Below are positions 56,699 through 64,000 of a DNA stretch of 64,000 nt, in pieces; the stretch's first letter is position 1, and each line of letters opens with the position of its first letter. The translations under genes were made by a program, and so were the position numbers. Below the pieces are notes generated by a model. The model worked only from the letters and a program-made list of their open reading frames with translations, was not told the origin of the DNA and searched no databases. The stretch covers positions 17,977,259-18,041,258 of the forward strand of contig NC_041019.1 in the NCBI RefSeq assembly GCF_004193775.1. The letters run 5' to 3'. Origin of the DNA: Glycine soja (Eukaryota; Streptophyta; Magnoliopsida; Fabales; Fabaceae).

Positions 56699-58635
56699 GT
56701 TGGTTCCTAAGTTGTGGTTCTTTCTTGTTGGGGGTTTGCAAAAGGTAAAAGTTAGGGTTCAAAAGAACTTAATATAAGTGTGATAAGAAAGAAGAAAGTA
56801 TTATGTAATAACAAGATAAAATAGGTGTGACTAGTAAAGAAAATAAGCTATGAAAGTAAGCAAGAAATTAAAGTGCAAGAAATGTAAACTAGACGGATCC
56901 TAAGAGTGTTTGGATGGCCACACTTAAGGTTCCCAACAAAACACTCACTATCCTAAGGGAAAAATTGCCTAAAATTATTACACACGAATGGAAGTTTGGT
57001 AACCTATTGGAGGCTCCCAACACATTTCCAATGAAAGGACTTTTTGTTACAAAATTTGAAAGCAGTGAAGGTAAGTAAATTGCCAATTACAAAACAGTCC
57101 TCAATTTTGGTGGTTGTGCTCTCTTTGGTGATTCACTCAATTTGGAGTGCTTCTTAGTCCAATAGCTCTTAAGGTGGTTGGCCCCTTACTTCTTGACTCA
57201 AATTCTTTAAGGGATGGCACCAATCCTCCTTTCCAATTCCCTATATGCCAACCCACAAACAAGGAAACAAAGACACAAGCAATAACCCAAGACCAAAAAA
57301 TGAAATGAAAGCTAAAATCAATAGAGTTTTAACAAGATAAATTTTCAAGGATTATTCAACAATTAAAGCAATGAAAAAAACATAAAAGCAAGCTAGGACT
57401 CAAAGAGAAACATAGAATGGCTCTAGAGTAGAGTAAAAAAAAAAGACTCAAGAAACCTCTAGTTTTGGCACTTTATTTCACACTAATTTTAAATTTAAAT
57501 TTTAGAACTAAGATTGATATAAAATAGGCATCAATTATAGAACAAATTTCGAGCCAAAACAATAAGCACACTTCCCTTTCACTTTTTTTTCCTAGACACT
57601 AATTTTCCTACCAACTTGTGTGATTTTTTTGTATTTTTTCCTTTTATCCAAATCACTTGGTTCTTTTTTCTAATTTTTTTCCAGATGTCTAGAAAATTCA
57701 ATAATAATTTAAGCTCAAAATTCGTAGTGACCAATTCCTAATAATTTTTACAAGTTCGTATGTTCAAGCTACCAGTACCAGCGATTTAAACCTAGAAATC
57801 AAGAGTAGTGTTTATGCTGCTTAAGGCTTAGATAGTTACAATTTGTGTTTGCTTATGTTCAATTGTCTTGAATAACACAATTCAAGAGAGCTTAAGACTT
57901 ATTTTGATTCACAAATCCAGCCACAACTCAGCACCACAACTCAATTTCTTCATAGGCATCATATAGGAAACTTAGAAAATAAAACAATGTTCAACAACAA
58001 GACTACTTCTAGGAATTGATTTGGAACATGTTATGAACTAAATAACATGCATGAATTAGACTCAAAATTCAAAAGATAGGCTAAGAATGACAAGAATACA
58101 TGAACAAATGTATCTAGAATTCAATCAACAAAATCAAAATTCACACTTAGATTTACACTTAGATCAACAAAATCATAATTCACACTTAGATTTACACTTA
58201 GAATTCAATCAACAAAATCAACATAATGTGACAATTATTATGACTAAACATGACTCTAAGACAACATGGATTAAGTGATTTACACTTAGATTTTTGTGTT
58301 TTTTTATAATCATTATTTTGGAAAAAAAATTAGATCTAAAGGTTCATCACAAGAAGATTATGACTGAAAAATGATAGAACCTAAAATCAACACAAAAACA
58401 TGATTCAAGAGTAGATCTACAAAATTTGAAACATAGAAATGCAAGAACAAGTGTAGATCTAATATTTAATCGGTTTATTTTTTTGAATCTACTCTAAACA
58501 ACACCAAACCACAAGACAATGGAGGATATACATGGAGAATAAGATGAAGAACAAGGAATCAAAGTGAATTGACCGAACCAAAAGATAGAGGAAGCAAAAG
58601 AACATCACCTAAATGAAGATGCTCTTGATACCACA
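56699..58635 (-). other. Leader of element J with primer site and short tandem repeat
   Basis: Non-coding. The primer site TGGTATCAAGAGC is at 58633-58621. A duplicated unit of about 45 bp (AATTCACACTTAGATTTACA and CAACAAAATCA words) occupies 58115-58225. Confidence 0.65.
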
Positions 58636-59609
58636 TGACATAGCTCCATGTGGAGCTTGTAGGCCTTGGATCTTCTTCATCAATGGAGTCCTTTGCTTCT
58701 TGAATATCAATGGCAGTGGAATGGAGAAGGAAGAAAGATGGTTGCAGATGCCACTTCAAGGAGAAGATATGTCAAGAAGAAGCTCACCACCAAGGAAGCC
58801 ATGGATAAGAGCTTGAAGGAAGGAGAAGATGAGTGGTGGGAGAAGGAGAGAAGGAGCATGAAATTTTGTGACTCAAATGAGATTTAAACTTTGAAGTGTA
58901 ATTATCAAATGATCAAAGTTAAAAAAAATGCACAAACATGGCCTCTATTTATAGCCTAAGTGTCATACAAAATTGAAGGGAAATTTGAATTTCTATTCAA
59001 ATTTCACTTGAATTTGAAATTGAATTTGTGGAGCCAAATTTTAGAGCCAAAATTTCAGAAATTATGATTAGTAAATTTTAGCTATGGTTCAGACCACTAA
59101 TCTAAGATCAAGTCCAATATTCTCCACTAAGTGTGCTTAGGTGTCATAAGGCATGTAAAGCATGAAGGACATGCACAAAATGTGACTATATGATGTGTCA
59201 ATGGAGTGTAGTAAGCAAATGCTCACCTCCCCCTCTAAAATTTAATTGGATTGGGCTTCTCCCAATTCAATTAAATTTATTTCCCAACACACACATCAAA
59301 TATTCACTTAATGTATGTGAAATTACAAAACTACCCCTAATACAAAAACTAGTCTAGGTGCCTAAAATACATGGGCTAAAAAATCCTACATTTCTATGGT
59401 ACCCTACCTACATTATGAAGCCCTAAATACAAGGCCCAAAAACAATCAAATCTTAATCTAATATGTACAAAGATAAGTGGGCTCATACTTAGCCCATGGG
59501 CCCAAAATCTACCCTAAGGTTCATGAGAACCCTAGGGCCTTCTCTTGCATCTCTGGCCCAATTTTCTGGGAGTCTTCTATCCAATGCCCTTGGGGGTAGG
59601 ATTGCATCA
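58636..59609 (-). repeat. 5' LTR of element J
   Basis: 974 bp, TGACATAGCTCC to GGATTGCATCA on the plus strand, followed by RBX1 intron 1 sequence from 59610. Confidence 0.85.
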
Positions 59610-59845
59610 AATTTTATTTTCTTTCTTTTAATTTATTATTCTTTCATTGTAGATATTGTCATGGATAATTGCACTATTTGTCGAAACCATATCATGGATC
59701 TCTATAAGCGTGTTAATTCAACTTATTATCTGTGTGTTGTGAGTTATCATTCTTCTAAGAGAATAACCTAATTCAATATGATTTTGATTACTGGTTTAGG
59801 TATTGAGTGCCAAGCCAACCAGGCTAATGCAAAGTCATCTTCTTA

Positions 59846-61904
<2,059 letters not shown>

Positions 61905-62285
61905 GGTGTAAAACCGATGTAGAAACTGCATTTACAACAATGGTTATGGTCAAAACCGATGTTGTAAAGACACTTTCTACATCAGTTTTGGCCAAAATCG
62001 ATGTCGTAAGCATATTTAACATCGGTTTTTTTTTTTTAAATCGATGTTATTTTTTGCATGATAACATCGATTTTCAACAAAATCGATGTTGGTTTTTGCA
62101 TAATTTACATTTTTTTAGTTTATTTCTTATAATACGACATTGGTTTTCTTGAAAACCGATGTCATATAGTATATTTTAATATCAGTTTTGATAATCGATG
62201 TTAACGTTGGTACTTTCAACATCGGTTCAAAACTGATGTTGAATGTCCAAAATAACCGATGTTAAAAGTGTTTTTTCTAGAAGCG
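61905..62285. repeat. Right subterminal and terminal repeats of the CACTA
   Basis: About 14 copies of AACATCGGTTTT, its inverse or one-base variants occur, many as back-to-back inverted pairs separated by about 4 bp (for example at 62063-62090 and 62136-62163). Such pairs form short perfect or near-perfect hairpins. Confidence 0.8.
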
Positions 62286-63357
62286 TAAAATGCATTCAAC
62301 CACCTATTTTTCTAATCTCCATCATCTTTTTCTACAAACTCCATAATCACCAAACATAAATAATACAACCACCGTTCACTTAGATCTACAACCTCCGCAT
62401 CATTATTGTCATCATCAACAAACAAATTAGATTCGCAAACTTCATCACCAAACAACACCATTGTGTCACCCGAGAGCCACATTGCAACCCAACAATATCA
62501 AAGATCAATAATGTTGGGTTTCAACGATGACGAGAAACTTCAAATTTGACTTCGCGGTAATGATTTTGGGTGTTGCTTCGATTTTTAGCCACCATTATTT
62601 TAAATTAATTAATTTAAAAATTAAAAATTAACAAAACACTAATATTTGCAAACAGAAATTAGAAGAAAAAACTAAAATGAAACTTTGAAAAACATAAAGG
62701 ATCAAAATAAAATTTCCAAAAATATAAAAGGACCAAAAATGAAACTTTTAATACTTAATGTATCAAAATAAAACTTTTAAAAACATAGAGGACCAAAATG
62801 AAACTTTAAAACTTAATGTACCAAATTGAAACAATATTAAAACATAATGCGCCAAAAGTGATCTGTAGCCTAAAAATTATGGTACTGGACAACACAAATA
62901 TTTTATTCCACATTTTATTTGAAAAATGATCAAGGGACAACACAAATGAAGCAAATGAGAATAGGATAAAATCTCTAATTTTTATTACTTAGAAAATCAT
63001 GCAAGTATATGGAAAATTTTTTGTTCCAGGTGCCAAGTATTAAAAAAAATACATATATCCCTACTTTATCTCTTTAATAAGCAAAAAAAATAGTAACTAA
63101 CCTACACAATCATTTTAAAAATGAAACACCAGATTTTTTTATTATAATATCTCTCGTTCTTTATTTTGGTAAACACATTAAATTTGATATAAATTGCATC
63201 AAGATAATTAATATTAAGTATTTTAGAAAATTCTATATTATTTTACTTGTGTTGTCCATTATTGGTCAAACAATATACAAGATAAAAATTGTCTTGTAAC
63301 TTGTGTTTTTGTCTTGTAATGTTCTTCTTGTTCTGTATTTTAGTGTATTAAACGCAA

Positions 63358-63718
63358 CTTAAATGTCAATTTTGATTTATTATGTTTTAGTTTTTTTATT
63401 TTATTTTTGTATATTAAGTTTGAAAAGTTTTAATTTGGTCTTTTATGTTTTCGAAAGTTTCATTTTGATCATTTTTTTTTTGGCTAAAAACATTACTACT
63501 CCATAAATATTTTAAATTTTGACGGAATATTAAATATAATTAAAATAATTAATTCTTTTAAAATTTAAAACATTAATGAAGTACTCAAATTATTAATAGA
63601 AAACAAAAAATGATCAAAATAAAACTTTTTAAAACATAAAAAAATAAAATAAAACTTTTAAACCTAATCCACGAAAGTAAAAAAAAAATACTATAATATA
63701 ATCAAGTGACATTTAGGT
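63358..63718. mobile_element. Inverted-repeat miniature element L
   Basis: The left end CTTAAATGTCAATTTTGATT and the right end (inverse CCTAAATGTCACTTGATTAT) extend into a long imperfect inverted repeat. It shares the TTTCATTTTGATCATTTTT word with element K, so K and L are related. Confidence 0.6.
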
Positions 63719-63833
63719 TATTTTATTTTAAATAATAGAGCTCATCCAACTTTTACAGCGGGTAACCATGATAAAAGTTGATCCTGCAGTTAAAAGGCAA
63801 AATTGCAAAATTGGTCCCCCACTTTATCTCCAA

Positions 63834-64000
63834 CTAGTGGAGTGCCCGTGCGATGCACGGGTCGGTATTTTACTTTAAGCGAAATAAATACTATTTGTCA
63901 GGGTGCTATTTGTATCATTAGACTGTAAGTGACATAAATAATATTTGTCAGAGTGTTGTTTGTATAATTTTACTATAAGTGACATAAATACTATTTGTCA
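63834..64000 (-). mobile_element. Helitron 3' terminus, element continues past the window
   Basis: On the minus strand a GC-rich hairpin (CCCGTGC-ATC-GCACGGG, 63861-63845) is followed by CACTCCA and CTAG, then host T: the standard Helitron 3' end (hairpin, about 10 nt, CTRR, T). The interior shows three units of about 50 bp containing AAATACTATTTGTCA (63877-64000). The 5' end (TC) lies beyond the window. Confidence 0.65.

Larger units (their letters stand above)
54068..59609 (-). mobile_element. Element J: internally deleted Ty3/Gypsy in the RBX1 intron
   Basis: LTRs 54072-55034 and 58636-59609 bracket a minus-strand body of 3.6 kb. AATTT occurs on both sides (54063-54067, 59610-59614), a likely duplication if the degenerate left end starts at 54068. 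The primer site is tRNA-iMet-like and the polypurine tract is AAGGGGGAGGGAA. Only gag pieces, a bit of RT and the C-terminal tail remain; protease, most of RT, RNase H and integrase are gone. Confidence 0.82.
53896..59845 (+). pseudogene. RBX1: Captured RBX1 (RING-box) gene, exons 1-3, broken
   Basis: Exon 1 (53896-54031) starts MATLDFDVTVFLTDEASSSG and ends KRFDIKKWNVVSLWAWG at donor GTGCGT. Exon 2 (59653-59703) after acceptor TTGTAG reads DIVMDNCTICRNHIMDL, the first RING Cys pair. Its donor GTAAGC is mutated to ATAAGC. Exon 3 (59800 to about 59830) after TTTAG reads CIECQANQANA, then diverges to a stop at 59845. The remaining RING residues are absent. RBX1 is the RING subunit of cullin ubiquitin ligases. 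Intron phases match across pieces, so genomic DNA was captured, not cDNA. Gypsy J sits in intron 1. Confidence 0.85.

Overview
This window is plant nuclear DNA, most likely from a legume of the soybean (Glycine) type. The evidence is the transposon content: SIRE1-like Copia elements with a third ORF after pol, Ogre/Tat-type Gypsy elements, a Tgm-like CACTA transposon, and many AT-rich miniature elements. I see one host gene, cut by the window edge: the N-terminal part of a family GT92 (DUF23) glycosyltransferase on the minus strand at 1-629. The species call rests on remembered family features; no search was run.

From 2441 to 42030 lies one old Tat-lineage Gypsy element, called A here. It has LTRs of 655 and 657 bp, target-site duplication CAAAG, a tRNA-Lys primer site and three polypurine-like tracts. 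Later insertions split it. (i) 5661-13488: a truncated SIRE1-like Copia (B) fused to half of an Ogre-type LTR (G), the result of a deletion repaired with templated filler DNA. (ii) 14009-15653: solo LTR E (TSD ACTTT). (iii) 15828-38694: an Ogre-like Gypsy (D) on the minus strand, which carries a younger SIRE1-like Copia (F, 26450-36333) arranged LTR-body-LTR-partial gag. (iv) 39281-40106: solo LTR H (TSD CCTAG). A is heavily decayed, D moderately, and F still has an open pol and an open third ORF.

42036-52907 is AT-rich intergenic DNA with inverted-repeat miniature elements, a possible LINE tail and an unclassified retroelement fragment. From 52908 to 62871 a hairpin-type inverted-repeat element (K) contains a 9.1-kb CACTA transposon (53165-62285, TSD TAA). 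The CACTA carries captured host gene pieces: an arogenate dehydratase ACT-domain fragment and exons 1-3 of an RBX1 (RING-box) gene. RBX1 intron 1 is occupied by an internally deleted Gypsy element (J). The window ends with another hairpin element (L) and the 3' terminus of a Helitron.

The signals I find most interesting are these. Two arrays of hairpins in LTR E have constant loops and differing, mostly self-complementary stems, in a region that should be transcribed as the RNA leader. The third ORF of the SIRE1-like elements has its own promoter-like block (TATA plus six TAATCGATTA palindromes, TATA 181 bp before the ATG in two copies), which copies the LTR promoter design. The CACTA is a gene-capturing element. 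The filler DNA at 5661-5738 is a patchwork of at least four templated pieces.

All boundaries were read by eye. Identity levels, folding and family names were not computed.
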